From positions 62,001 to 126,000 of the forward strand of contig JAVHLI010000005.1 in NCBI GenBank assembly GCA_031082185.1: a stretch of DNA of 64,000 nt. Direction: 5' to 3'. A program made the position numbers and the translations under genes. Of this stretch, positions 25,314 through 34,209 are shown in pieces. A model generated the notes under the pieces. That model made no database searches, was not told the DNA's origin, and saw only the letters and a list, made by a program, of their open reading frames with translations. Within the stretch, counting starts at the first letter, position 1. Every line of letters begins with the position of its first letter. The DNA comes from a bacterium (GTDB lineage: Bacteria; Sysuimicrobiota; Sysuimicrobiia; Sysuimicrobiales; Humicultoraceae).

Positions 25314-26024
25314 CTAGCCCCCCAGATATGCCCTCCGGACCTCCTCGTTGGCCTGCAGGTCGGACGAAGAACCCTGCAGCACTACCTCGCCGGTTTGGAG
25401 CACGTACCCGCGGCCGGCGACCGACAGCGCCATGAAGGCGTTCTGCTCCACGAGCAGAATCGTGGTTCCCGAAGCGTTGATCTCCTTGATGGAGTCGTAG
25501 ATCAGGTCCACCAGCACCGGCGCCAACCCCATGGACGGCTCGTCCAGCAGCAGGACCTTGGGTCGGGTCATTAGCCCCCGTCCGATAGCCAGCATCTGCT
25601 GCTCGCCGCCTGATAGGGTTCCTGCCACCTGGGCGCGGCGCTCTCTGAGGCGGGGGAACATTCCAAACACCCTCTCGAGATCCTGCCCTATGCCGTTCCT
25701 GTCGGTGCGCGTGAACGCGCCCATCTCCAAGTTCTCCGTTACGGTCAGGCGGCCGAAGATCCTACGGCCCTCGGGTACGTGGACAACGCCCTTGGCTACG
25801 ATCTCGTGCGGGCTCATTGCGCTCAGGGCTTCGCCGGCCAGCGTTATCCGCCCGCCGCGGGGACGCAGCAACCCGCTGATCGTCTTCAGCGTGGTGCTCT
25901 TCCCGGCGCCGTTGGCGCCGATCAGCGTGACGATCTCGCCGGGGTCCACCTTCAGGGAGATGCCCTTGAGGGCGTGGATGTTCCCGTAGTAGACGTGCAG
26001 GTCTTCAACTTCCAGAAGCGCCAT
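25314..26024 (-). CDS. livF: Branched-chain amino acid ABC transporter ATPase LivF
   Basis: 236 aa ABC ATPase. Walker A GANGAGKST, signature LSGGEQQ, Walker B VLLLDEPSMGL and the H-loop substitute of LivF. The VHVPEGRRIFGRLTVTENLEMG stretch is diagnostic for LivF. Pairs with LivG on the LivHM channel. Last gene of the liv run. Confidence 0.94.
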   Translation of the reverse strand: MALLEVEDLHVYYGNIHALKGISLKVDPGEIVTLIGANGAGKSTTLKTISGLLRPRGGRITLAGEALSAMSPHEIVAKGVVHVPEGRRIFGRLTVTENLEMGAFTRTDRNGIGQDLERVFGMFPRLRERRAQVAGTLSGGEQQMLAIGRGLMTRPKVLLLDEPSMGLAPVLVDLIYDSIKEINASGTTILLVEQNAFMALSVAGRGYVLQTGEVVLQGSSSDLQANEEVRRAYLGG

Positions 26025-26045
26025 GGAGGCCCCCGCCCGGTCGGA

Positions 26046-26831
26046 TCAGTGGGTCGCGTACGCGCCGATCTTGCGCGTGCCCAAATACGCCTCTATCACC
26101 CGCGGGTCGTTCTGCACTTCCTGCGGGGTTCCCTCCGCGATCTTGGTGCCGTAGTCGAGCACGGTTACGATCTCGGAAATACCCATTACCACGCGCATCT
26201 GGTGCTCGATCAGCAGGATGGTTATGCCTTTCTCGTCGCGCAGGCGCCGGATGAAGGTCATCATCTCCATGGTCTCGCGCGGGTTCATGCCTGCCGTCGG
26301 CTCGTCAAGCAGCAGCAACACCGGCCGGCTGGCCAGCGCACGGGCCACCTCGAGGCGCCGCTGATCGCCATAGGGGAGGTTCTTGGCCAGGAAATCGCCC
26401 TTGCCCCTGAGCCCAACGAACTGCAGGAGGTCGCGGGCTGCCGCTGTGGACTCCTGGTCTTCCTGCCGGGTGTAGGCGGTGTTCAGAACGGCCCCGACCC
26501 ATGTCGATCGCAGATGCGTATGCATCCCCACCAGGATGTTCTCCAGGCCGGTCATGTTTGCGAAGAGCCGGATGTTCTGGTAGGTGCGGGCGATGCCCAG
26601 CCGGGCGATGCGGTCCGTGGACAGCCCGTCAATGGCCACGCCCTGGAAGATCATCTCTCCCTCTTCCTGCCTGTAGAAACCGGTCACGCAGTTGAAGTAG
26701 GTGGTCTTGCCCGCCCCGTTGGGCCCGATGATGCTGTGGATGGATTGCTCCCTCACCTGCAGGTCCAGCCGGTTGAGTGCAACCAGGCCACCGAAGCGTT
26801 TGGTCAGACCACGCGAGGCCAAAATGGACAT
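26046..26831 (-). CDS. livG: Branched-chain amino acid ABC transporter ATPase LivG
   Basis: 261 aa from the ATG at 26831, one base after the livM stop; the longer frame lies inside livM. Walker A GPNGAGKTT, LivG-type RTYQNIRLFANMTGLENILVG, a degenerate signature (LPYGDQRRLEVARAL), Walker B LLLDEPTAGMNP. Forms the heterodimeric ATPase with LivF. Confidence 0.94.
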   Translation of the reverse strand: MSILASRGLTKRFGGLVALNRLDLQVREQSIHSIIGPNGAGKTTYFNCVTGFYRQEEGEMIFQGVAIDGLSTDRIARLGIARTYQNIRLFANMTGLENILVGMHTHLRSTWVGAVLNTAYTRQEDQESTAAARDLLQFVGLRGKGDFLAKNLPYGDQRRLEVARALASRPVLLLLDEPTAGMNPRETMEMMTFIRRLRDEKGITILLIEHQMRVVMGISEIVTVLDYGTKIAEGTPQEVQNDPRVIEAYLGTRKIGAYATH

Positions 26832-26832
26832 G

Positions 26833-28533
26833 CTACACACCACCCCGGAGCCCGGAGGCGGCACCGGCCTCTTCGGAGGCATGCAACTCGCGCTTCACCG
26901 CCTCCGCCGGCCACAACCCCTCCGGCCGGAGCTGCATCATCAAGACGAGGGCCGCCCCATAGATCAGGAACCGATACTCGGCAAACTCGCGAAGCAGCTC
27001 GGGTAGCCCGACAAGGAAGAGCGAACCCACGATGACCCCGGGCATGCTCCCCATCCCTCCTACGATGATAAGAGACAGCACGTTGATCGAGATGAGCAGC
27101 TGGAAGCTGTGCGGAAAGACCGAGCCTAACATTACCGCGAAGATCGCGCCGCTCAGGCCGCCGAAAGCAGCACCCATCGCGAAGGCCATCAGCTTGACGT
27201 TCACCAGGTTGATCCCCATGGCCTCGGCCACGTCCTCGTCCTCGCGCACCGCCATCCAGGCCCGCCCAAGGCGCGAGTCGCGCAGCCGCATGGCGACGAA
27301 GATGACCAGGGCGCAACTGGCAAGGGTCAGGTAGAAGAGCTGCTCGGGACCCCGGAACTCAAACCCGCCTATCATCGGCTTGGGGATGCCGAGCACTCCC
27401 TGGGATCCTCCCAGCCACGGCCGCAGGAAGTCGGACAGAACCAGGATCCGGATGATCTCACCGAATCCCAGGGTGGCGATGGCCAGGTAGTCTCCGCGGA
27501 TTCCCAGCACCGGAACGCCCAGCAGCACGCCGGCGACCAGGGAGACGGCCACCGCGACGGGCACGGCCGCCCAGAACGAGAGCCCCACGATACCGTATTC
27601 CCCCACCGAGGTCAGCAGGCCCACGGTGTAGGCGCCGATAGCGAAGAACGCGACGTAGCCTAGGTCGAGCAGGCCGGCAAAGCCCACCACGATGTTGAGC
27701 CCCAGCCCCAGCAGGGCGAAGAGCCCCACGAGCACAAGCACCTGGGAGATAAATGGCCCCGCGGCCAACGGCACAAGCAGAAGCAAGGCCACGGCGCCGC
27801 CCAGCGAACCCAGGCGCAGTACACGCTGCTGCGGTGCACTCAGCCGCCCATGCCACTGCCGCACGGCACCGCCCCGGCGGGCCCACACGGTGCTCGAACC
27901 CCAGGACAGGGCAAACACGATTGTCGCGCCGCGTATCGAGAGTCCGTCTTCGATGAACAGCAGCTCCCGAACCGCGGACCGGGCGCCCTCCGCGTGCAAG
28001 AGAATCTGCAGCAGTTCCTGGAAGAGACCGACGCCCAGGGTCCATGACAGGGCAGTGACCAGCGGTCGGCGAACGCCGGCGGACAGAAACGAGGCAGCCG
28101 CCCCGACCGCCCCCACCGCGGCAGCGCCCAGCAGGACAAGGGGAATCCCGGAGGTACCCCGGCCGAACGACAGCGCCGCGAACATCGCGGGCGAGGCGCT
28201 AACGAACATACTCCGCATGTTGACCAGGCCGCCCAGCACGACGAGCGCGGACACAACCGCCCCTACCGCCGCCCCGGCCAGGGCGCCGCGCACCAGGGGC
28301 GCACCGTGTGCGCCGCCCGCCTGGCCCGCCGCGCCCTGGTACCCCGCCACGACGGCGGTGAGAACCGGTAGCGCAAGGCCGAGCGAGAACACTCCCACGA
28401 TGAGCTGTCGCCCTGCGAAAGTCTCGACCATGCCCACGAGGGCGAGAAAGACGGCCACTCCTCCCCAGAGCAGGCCCTTCTGGACTGCCACAATCCAGGG
28501 TCGCCGGTATCTGCTCACCGGTGCGCGCTCCAT
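26833..28533 (-). CDS. livM: Branched-chain amino acid ABC permease LivM, long form
   Basis: 566 aa. The C-terminal 300 residues are a normal LivM: LGLNIVVGFAGLLDLGYVAFFAIGAY, GIRGDYLAIATLGFGEIIR, and the EAA-like RAWMAVREDEDVAEAMGIN loop. The first 250 or so residues form an extra membrane domain with about six hydrophobic segments, roughly doubling the usual size. Similar long LivM proteins occur in some other phyla. The role of the extra domain is unknown. Confidence 0.9.
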   Translation of the reverse strand: MERAPVSRYRRPWIVAVQKGLLWGGVAVFLALVGMVETFAGRQLIVGVFSLGLALPVLTAVVAGYQGAAGQAGGAHGAPLVRGALAGAAVGAVVSALVVLGGLVNMRSMFVSASPAMFAALSFGRGTSGIPLVLLGAAAVGAVGAAASFLSAGVRRPLVTALSWTLGVGLFQELLQILLHAEGARSAVRELLFIEDGLSIRGATIVFALSWGSSTVWARRGGAVRQWHGRLSAPQQRVLRLGSLGGAVALLLLVPLAAGPFISQVLVLVGLFALLGLGLNIVVGFAGLLDLGYVAFFAIGAYTVGLLTSVGEYGIVGLSFWAAVPVAVAVSLVAGVLLGVPVLGIRGDYLAIATLGFGEIIRILVLSDFLRPWLGGSQGVLGIPKPMIGGFEFRGPEQLFYLTLASCALVIFVAMRLRDSRLGRAWMAVREDEDVAEAMGINLVNVKLMAFAMGAAFGGLSGAIFAVMLGSVFPHSFQLLISINVLSLIIVGGMGSMPGVIVGSLFLVGLPELLREFAEYRFLIYGAALVLMMQLRPEGLWPAEAVKRELHASEEAGAASGLRGGV

Positions 28534-28538
28534 CCCGG

Positions 28539-29600
28539 CTATGCCTTCTTGACCACGAGGCGCTCGCCCATGATTCCCGACGGCCGAAAGATCAGGACCA
28601 TGACCAGCATGGTGAAGGCGATCACGTCCTTGAGCTGATAGGGCGCCACGATCCCAAGCCCGTCGAGGAACAGGATCGGCCCGACCGACTCAAACAGGCC
28701 TAGGAACAGCCCGCCGAGCATCGCGCCCGGTATGTTGCCGATGCCGCCCAGCACAGCGGCGGTGAACGCCTTGATGCCGGGAATGAAGCCCATGAAGAAG
28801 TGTACCTGCTTGAAGACCAGCGCGTACAGGAAACCCGCCGCCCCGGCCATTGAGGCTCCCACGGCAAAGGCGATCACGATCGCGCGGTCCACGTCAATGC
28901 CCATCAGCGCCGCCGCTTCCCTGTCCTCGGAAACCGCCCGCATCGCGGTTCCGGTCTTGGTGCGCATCACGAATGCGTAGAGGCCCAACATCATCAGCAC
29001 GGCCGCCACGATCACCACGGCCTGCGTCCGCAGGATGTTGATGCCCGCGATGGCCCAGGTACCCTTGAGGACCTGGGTCTCGGGATAAGCCTGGAACCCG
29101 GAGCCAAAGAAGCCGCGGAACGCGTACTGGAGGAAGAACGACGCCCCGATCGCCGCGATAAGCGGCACGAGGCGCGGCGAACCTCGCAGCGGCCGGTACG
29201 CAACGCGCTCCAGCAGCAGCGCGATCGCCGTCGAGGTGATCATCGCCACTGCCAGAACCACCAGAAGGCTCACCACGGGATTCCGATCCAGGTAGCCGGA
29301 CCGCCCAAAGGCCGCGGCCACGAAGTAGCCCGTGTACGCCCCGCTCATGAAGACCTCGCCGTGGGCGAAGTTGATCATTCGGAGGATGCCGTACACCATC
29401 GTGTACCCAAGGGCGATCAGGGCATAGATGCTCCCCTGGGACAGCCCATACACCACGAAGTCAATCCAGACCTCGCCCGGGTACCTTCGAGCCATGATCG
29501 TGCCGATCGTCCCCCAGACCACCACCGCGAGGACCACGATCCGAAAGGCCCACAGGTAGAGGTCAACGACCGTGAACCTCCGCATCAGACTGCTCTGCAC
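28539..29600 (-). CDS. livH: Branched-chain amino acid ABC permease LivH
   Basis: 353 aa if it starts at the GTG at 29600, which has GGGAGG at proper spacing; an ATG at 29654 opens a longer frame with no such site. LivH text: GLSQGSIYALIALGYTMVYGILRMINFAHGEVFM, and the RAVSEDREAAALMGIDVDR coupling loop. Slightly longer than E. coli LivH owing to an N-terminal extra helix. Lies between the binding-protein gene and livM. Confidence 0.9.
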   Translation of the reverse strand: MQSSLMRRFTVVDLYLWAFRIVVLAVVVWGTIGTIMARRYPGEVWIDFVVYGLSQGSIYALIALGYTMVYGILRMINFAHGEVFMSGAYTGYFVAAAFGRSGYLDRNPVVSLLVVLAVAMITSTAIALLLERVAYRPLRGSPRLVPLIAAIGASFFLQYAFRGFFGSGFQAYPETQVLKGTWAIAGINILRTQAVVIVAAVLMMLGLYAFVMRTKTGTAMRAVSEDREAAALMGIDVDRAIVIAFAVGASMAGAAGFLYALVFKQVHFFMGFIPGIKAFTAAVLGGIGNIPGAMLGGLFLGLFESVGPILFLDGLGIVAPYQLKDVIAFTMLVMVLIFRPSGIMGERLVVKKA

Positions 29601-29695
29601 GCTCGCCTCCCAGTTGAACAGGGGGAATGAGCCAGATGGAATCTTCAGGCTCATCCCCCCACGTTGATTCGTTGGTTACAGATAGCCTCCGCCGA

Positions 29696-30952
29696 CTACG
29701 GGTAGATCTTCTTCGGATTCTTCCCTGGATCCCACTTCGCCGTGTCAGCCGACAGGGTCTGGTAGACGGCGATCTTAGGATCTGCGCAGTCGCCGTACTT
29801 GTCGCAGGTCAGGGTGCCGGTCAGACCCTTGAAGTTCTTGGTCGCGAAGAGCGCGTCGCGCAGCGCCTTTCGCCCGATGTAAGTGTTGCCCGCCGAGTCC
29901 TTCTTGGCCACCTTCTCGATGGCGGCAAAGATCATCAAGGCGGCGTCGTAGGAGTGGGCATGGAACGGCGCGAGCGGCTTCTCCCCGTACTTCTTCTGGT
30001 GCTTCTCCTGGAACACCTTGTAGGCCGGCCCCAGGGCCTCAGGGGAAAGGTCAGGGCTCGTGTGGTACACGCCCACCGCCGCCTCTCCGGCGGCCTTCAT
30101 GAAGTCCGGTGAGAACATCCCGTCGGCGCCCATCAGCTTGACGTTCGCCAGGCCGGAGACCTCCTTCGCCTGGCGGGTAATGTGGCCGCCGGCAGAGATG
30201 AAGATGGGGTAGTAGATGACTTCGGGCTTGCCTGCGGCGATCTTGGTCAGCATCGGCTTCATGTCAGTGTCGGTGGGCCCGACGGCTTCCTGCGCGGTGA
30301 TGGTGCCGCCGAGCTTCTTGAACACCTCTGCGAAGACGCCCTGCAGCCCTTCGGCGTACGGGCTTCCGTCGTGAACCGTTGCGGCCTTCTTGAGCTTGAG
30401 AACCTTGTAGGCGAACTCCGCGGCCACCCGGCCCTGCACCTTGTCGTTGTGGGCGGTGCGCAGGTACCCATCGTAGGTCGGGCCCCTGTCAGGAGCAGTA
30501 AGTTTGGGCGCGGTGTTGGAGGGTGACACCGTGACGATCCCGGCCTTCCAGAGAATGGGAGCCCCGGGCACTGCCTCGCTGGAGCAGTTGGAACCAATCG
30601 CGGCCACGATCGCTTTGTTGGCGGCCAGCTTGGTCGCTGCGGTTTGGCCACCCTCTGCGTTGCAGCCGGTGTCCTCACCGATCAGCTTGATGGGATGGCC
30701 CAGCAGCTTGCCGCCCTTGTCGGCGATGGCGATCTCGGCGCCGCGCCGGGTGTCAATGCCGAGGCTGGCGTCTGGGCCGGCGACGACCATCCAGTAGGCG
30801 ATGGTGAGCGCTGCGCCCTTGGCGATCTTCACCACGCCGACCGGGTCCGTAACGGGTCCAACCGTCGCCGCAGGAGCCGCCGGAACAAAGTACGGGCCGC
30901 CTGCGACCATCAGGGCAACAACGAGAGCAATCGGAATCCTCATGCGCTTCAT
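29696..30952 (-). CDS. livK: Branched-chain amino acid ABC substrate-binding protein
   Basis: 418 aa type I periplasmic binding protein. Sec signal ends around PAAPAA and has no lipobox cysteine. The mature part begins VGVVKIAKGAALTIAYWMVVAG and includes LGIDTRRGAEIAIADKGG and the VAAIGSNCSSEAVPGAPI segment of Leu/Ile/Val-type receptors. GGGAGGGAGAGAGG precedes the ATG. First gene of livKHMGF. Ligand could be any aliphatic amino acid. Confidence 0.9.
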   Translation of the reverse strand: MKRMRIPIALVVALMVAGGPYFVPAAPAATVGPVTDPVGVVKIAKGAALTIAYWMVVAGPDASLGIDTRRGAEIAIADKGGKLLGHPIKLIGEDTGCNAEGGQTAATKLAANKAIVAAIGSNCSSEAVPGAPILWKAGIVTVSPSNTAPKLTAPDRGPTYDGYLRTAHNDKVQGRVAAEFAYKVLKLKKAATVHDGSPYAEGLQGVFAEVFKKLGGTITAQEAVGPTDTDMKPMLTKIAAGKPEVIYYPIFISAGGHITRQAKEVSGLANVKLMGADGMFSPDFMKAAGEAAVGVYHTSPDLSPEALGPAYKVFQEKHQKKYGEKPLAPFHAHSYDAALMIFAAIEKVAKKDSAGNTYIGRKALRDALFATKNFKGLTGTLTCDKYGDCADPKIAVYQTLSADTAKWDPGKNPKKIYP

Positions 30953-31049
30953 CCTCTCTCTCCCTCCCTTGGCTTGGGATCTGCAATCCTCCGCGTCTTC
31001 CGAGCCGAAGTGGGTAACGTTTCGCCGTCGTGGGCGCGGGTTCCTCCTC

Positions 31050-31964
31050 CTAGCCCCTGAGCAGGTTGCGTAGTATGAACGCGAGGTTTGCGGGGCGCTC
31101 GGCCATGCGCCGCATCAGATACGGGTACCAGTGGGTGCCGTAGGGAACGTAGATCCGCACCCGGTGCCCCCCGCGGTGAAGCCGCTCCTGAAGATCCCGG
31201 CGGATGCCGTAGATAAACTGGAACTCACATCGATCCCGCGGGATGCCTTCCTTCTCCACCTGGGAAACGGCCGCCTGGATCAACCGCTCGTCGTGGGTGG
31301 CGATGGCATGGCTGACGGAATCGCGCAACAGTCGTTGTTGGATCCTGATAAAGTTGGCGTCCACGTCACGCTTGTGGGGATAGGCAACCGTGGGTGGCTC
31401 GGCGTAGGCCCCCTTGCACAGTCGGATAGGGATACCCAGTTTCAGCAGACGATCAACGTCGTCTTCGCTCCGGTAGAGGTACGCCTGGATGACCGCGCCC
31501 AGCGCGTCGTATCCCTCCGCCTTGAGTCGCGTGATGATTTCAAGGGTCCGGTCAATGTAGGGTGAGTGCTCCATGTCAACGCGCACGAACCGCCCGTCCG
31601 CTCGGGTCGCCTCGAGCAACCGGCGCAGGTTGTCCGCGGCCAGGTCGGTATCGAGGTCAAGGCCGAGCTGGGTGAGCTTGACCGAGATGTAGCAGTCCAC
31701 GGGACGGCCGCGCAGCCGGGTTGCGGCCTCCGCGTAGACGTCGGTCGCCGCCCGGGCCTCCTGAGGCGAAGTGGTCTTCTCCCCCAGCAGGTTGAGCGAG
31801 AGGGAGTACCCCTCCGCGGCCAGCCGGTCCACGACCCCCAGCGCCTCGTCCAGCGTCTCGCCTGCCACGAACCTCCGCGCGGCGCGGCGCGCCATCCGCT
31901 GCCTAAGGACGAACGCGTGGACGCGCTCGTTCTCGGAGAGCGCAAGCAGTAACTGTCGGATCAT
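31050..31964 (-). CDS. Proline dehydrogenase
   Basis: 304 aa, the monofunctional PRODH size found in Thermus and Bacillus. TIM-barrel FAD enzyme oxidising proline to pyrroline-5-carboxylate. Family marks: SLNLLGEKTTS, VDCYISVKLTQLGLD, RVDMEHSPYIDRTLEI, IRLCKGAYAEP, ATHDERLI and the RIYVPYGTHWYPYLMRRMAERPANL end with active-site residues. It lies 11 bp after glutamate dehydrogenase; proline breakdown feeds glutamate, so pairing makes sense. Confidence 0.93.
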   Translation of the reverse strand: MIRQLLLALSENERVHAFVLRQRMARRAARRFVAGETLDEALGVVDRLAAEGYSLSLNLLGEKTTSPQEARAATDVYAEAATRLRGRPVDCYISVKLTQLGLDLDTDLAADNLRRLLEATRADGRFVRVDMEHSPYIDRTLEIITRLKAEGYDALGAVIQAYLYRSEDDVDRLLKLGIPIRLCKGAYAEPPTVAYPHKRDVDANFIRIQQRLLRDSVSHAIATHDERLIQAAVSQVEKEGIPRDRCEFQFIYGIRRDLQERLHRGGHRVRIYVPYGTHWYPYLMRRMAERPANLAFILRNLLRG

Positions 31965-31975
31965 AGGCCCGCCCT

Positions 31976-33247
31976 TTAGGGATAGATTCCGCGGATGAGC
32001 ACTGCCTGGGCCACGCGGTCAATGGCCTTTATCAACGCCGCGGTCCGCAGGTCAACGCCCCGGCTCTCGGCAATCTGCTCCACGGCCTCGAAGCTGCGGA
32101 CCATGATCCTGTCCATGTTGGCGTTGACTTCTTCCTCGGTCCAAAAGAACTGCTGCAGCCCCTGGACCCACTCGAAGTACGACACGATCACCCCGCCGGC
32201 GTTGGCGAGGATGTCGGGGATGACCTTGATCCCGCGCTCGGCCAGCACCGCGTCCCCGCCTGGGGTAACCGGGCCGTTGGCCGCCTCCACGATCACGCGC
32301 GCCCTAACGCGCGCCGCGTTGTCCGCGGTGATCTGCCCTTCAGTGGCCGCTGGGACCAGCATATCAGTGGGGAGTTCAAGCAGCTCCGCGTTGCTGATGG
32401 TTTCTGCTCCGGGGAACCCGGCCACGGTGCCTGCCTGTTTCTTGTGTTCCACGAGTCGGGCATGGTCTAGCCCGTTAGGGTTGAACACCCCGCCCTGCTT
32501 GTCGCTTGTCGCGATGATCCGGCAGCCCTGCTGGGCCAGCAGCGCTGATACTACCGAACCGACCTTCCCAAACCCCTGAATGGCCACGGTCGCGCCCTCA
32601 ATGCTCATGCCGAGACGCCGTGTCGCCTCTCGGGCGGCGATGGCCACCGAGCGGCCGGGGGCTTCCAGCCTGCCATACGATCCGCCGATAGCGATCGGCT
32701 TGCCCGTCACCACAGCCGGCGTGGAGTAGCCCCGGTGCATGCTGTAGGTGTCCATAATCCAGGCCATAACCTGCGGGGTCGTTCCCATGTCCGGGGCCGG
32801 GATGTCCGACTCCGGGCCCATCAGGATGGATATCTCGGTGGCGTACCGCCGCGTCAGGTGCTCCAGCTCCCTCGGAGACAGCAATTTGGGGTTGACCACC
32901 ACTCCGCCTTTGGCTCCTCCAAAGGGCAGGCCGACCACGGCGCACTTCCAGGACATCAGCATCGCCAGCGCCCTTATCTGGCTGAGCGTGATGCCCTGGT
33001 CGTACCGGATGCCGCCCTTGCTGGGACCGAGCACCGTGCTGTGGTGCACTCGGTAGCCGGCGAAGATGCGCACGGACCCGTCGTCCATCTTCACCGGAAA
33101 GTTCACGGCCAGTTCGCGCTTGGGAAACGCTAGGAATTCGCGGACTCCCCTCTTCAACGGCAGGTGGTCGGCGGCGCGGTTGAACTGCTGGAGCACCGCA
33201 CCCCACAGATCCTCGTTCGGTAGCGTCACCGTGCCCTGCGTGTTCAT
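31976..33247 (-). CDS. gdhA: Glutamate dehydrogenase (Glu/Leu/Phe/Val family)
   Basis: 423 aa from the ATG at 33247 behind a GGGGAGGGG site. Catalytic lysine in PFGGAKGGV, substrate-binding KGGIRY, nucleotide-binding IQGFGKVGS, and the C-terminal LANAGGVIVSYFEWVQ. Hexameric type as in Thermus and Bacillus GudB. Probably deaminates glutamate from proline or arginine breakdown. Possible Leu dehydrogenase activity cannot be ruled out. Confidence 0.93.
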   Translation of the reverse strand: MNTQGTVTLPNEDLWGAVLQQFNRAADHLPLKRGVREFLAFPKRELAVNFPVKMDDGSVRIFAGYRVHHSTVLGPSKGGIRYDQGITLSQIRALAMLMSWKCAVVGLPFGGAKGGVVVNPKLLSPRELEHLTRRYATEISILMGPESDIPAPDMGTTPQVMAWIMDTYSMHRGYSTPAVVTGKPIAIGGSYGRLEAPGRSVAIAAREATRRLGMSIEGATVAIQGFGKVGSVVSALLAQQGCRIIATSDKQGGVFNPNGLDHARLVEHKKQAGTVAGFPGAETISNAELLELPTDMLVPAATEGQITADNAARVRARVIVEAANGPVTPGGDAVLAERGIKVIPDILANAGGVIVSYFEWVQGLQQFFWTEEEVNANMDRIMVRSFEAVEQIAESRGVDLRTAALIKAIDRVAQAVLIRGIYP

Positions 33248-33303
33248 GTATCCCCTCCCCTTCTCAGTCGGCCCCGGGACGGGCATCGCAGCCCGTCCCG
33301 TCA

Positions 33304-34209
33304 TCAACGGGTGAGTGCCGATACCGGCACAAGCACAATGCCGGCGCGGTCGAACTCGGGCAGCATCTCCGCCATCACGCGCGGGGTAAGGCGCTGAGCG
33401 TGCGCGATGGCAACCGCCTCGCCGTGGCGGAGGGCGGTCTCGATCAGACGCCGGATCTCGCGGCGGATTGCCGCGGGATCGTTCTCGTTGTCCAGGAACA
33501 CGGTTCGGACGGCGCTCCGGATACCGGCCTCTGCCGCGACCGATCCGACCACCGAGTGGATGGTGGTCTTGCTGTCCAGGAAGAAGAGATCGCGCTCCCG
33601 GGCCACCTCCATGACCGCGCGCATTACGCGCCGGTCGGCCGTCGCTCGCGATCCCATGTGGTTGCTCACGCCGGTGGCTCCTGGGACCGACGCCAGTCCG
33701 GCACGCACCGCTGCCTGGATCTCGGCCTCGCCCATCGTCACCGTCACCCCGCCCGGACCCAGCGCCTTGGTACCATCCATGGGTTCCAGTGGAAGATGCA
33801 GGATCACCTCCAAGCCCGCAGCTTGGGCCCTCTGGGAAACCTCGGCGGAGTACCGCAGGCCTGGAAGCACGGCCACGGTCACCGGTCGCCCAATGGCAAT
33901 GATCTCTTCCACGTCGGCCAGAGCCCCGCCTGCATCGTCGAAGACAATTGCCACCCGGACAGACGGGGCGGCCGGGTGGGTCGGCGCAGGCGTCGGAAGC
34001 CGACCGGGCCGGATCGGCGGCGGCGGAACTGAAGGCGGAGTCCGAACCGCGGGAGGGGTCGGAGTCTCACCGGGCGGGGCCGGCCGCCGTTCACAGGCCA
34101 CCCACCATCCTGCCGCGATCCCCAGAAACAGGATGGCTGCGGCCCACCAGGCCTTTCGCAGGACGCCCCCGGACCGTCCCCGCTTCTGCCGCCGTGCGGA
34201 TGGTGCCAT
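33304..34209 (-). CDS. Divergent polysaccharide deacetylase (DUF610)
   Basis: 301 aa. N-terminal membrane anchor (about 19-37), a long Pro-rich linker, then a divergent polysaccharide deacetylase domain: VRVAIVFDDAGG, VTVAVLPGLRYS, VILHLPLEPM, GVSNHMGSRAT and IAHAQRLTPRVM. The FDD, H and SNHMGS residues are candidate metal ligands. This family regularly sits beside ctpA and M23 peptidase genes and is thought to act on the cell wall; its reaction is unproven. Confidence 0.88.
   Translation of the reverse strand: MAPSARRQKRGRSGGVLRKAWWAAAILFLGIAAGWWVACERRPAPPGETPTPPAVRTPPSVPPPPIRPGRLPTPAPTHPAAPSVRVAIVFDDAGGALADVEEIIAIGRPVTVAVLPGLRYSAEVSQRAQAAGLEVILHLPLEPMDGTKALGPGGVTVTMGEAEIQAAVRAGLASVPGATGVSNHMGSRATADRRVMRAVMEVARERDLFFLDSKTTIHSVVGSVAAEAGIRSAVRTVFLDNENDPAAIRREIRRLIETALRHGEAVAIAHAQRLTPRVMAEMLPEFDRAGIVLVPVSALTR

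Noticed and set aside
25292-25314. Bidirectional terminator between DUF2231 gene and livF
   Set aside because: GGGGC and GCCCC are present, but the pairing is weak and there is no T-run on either strand.
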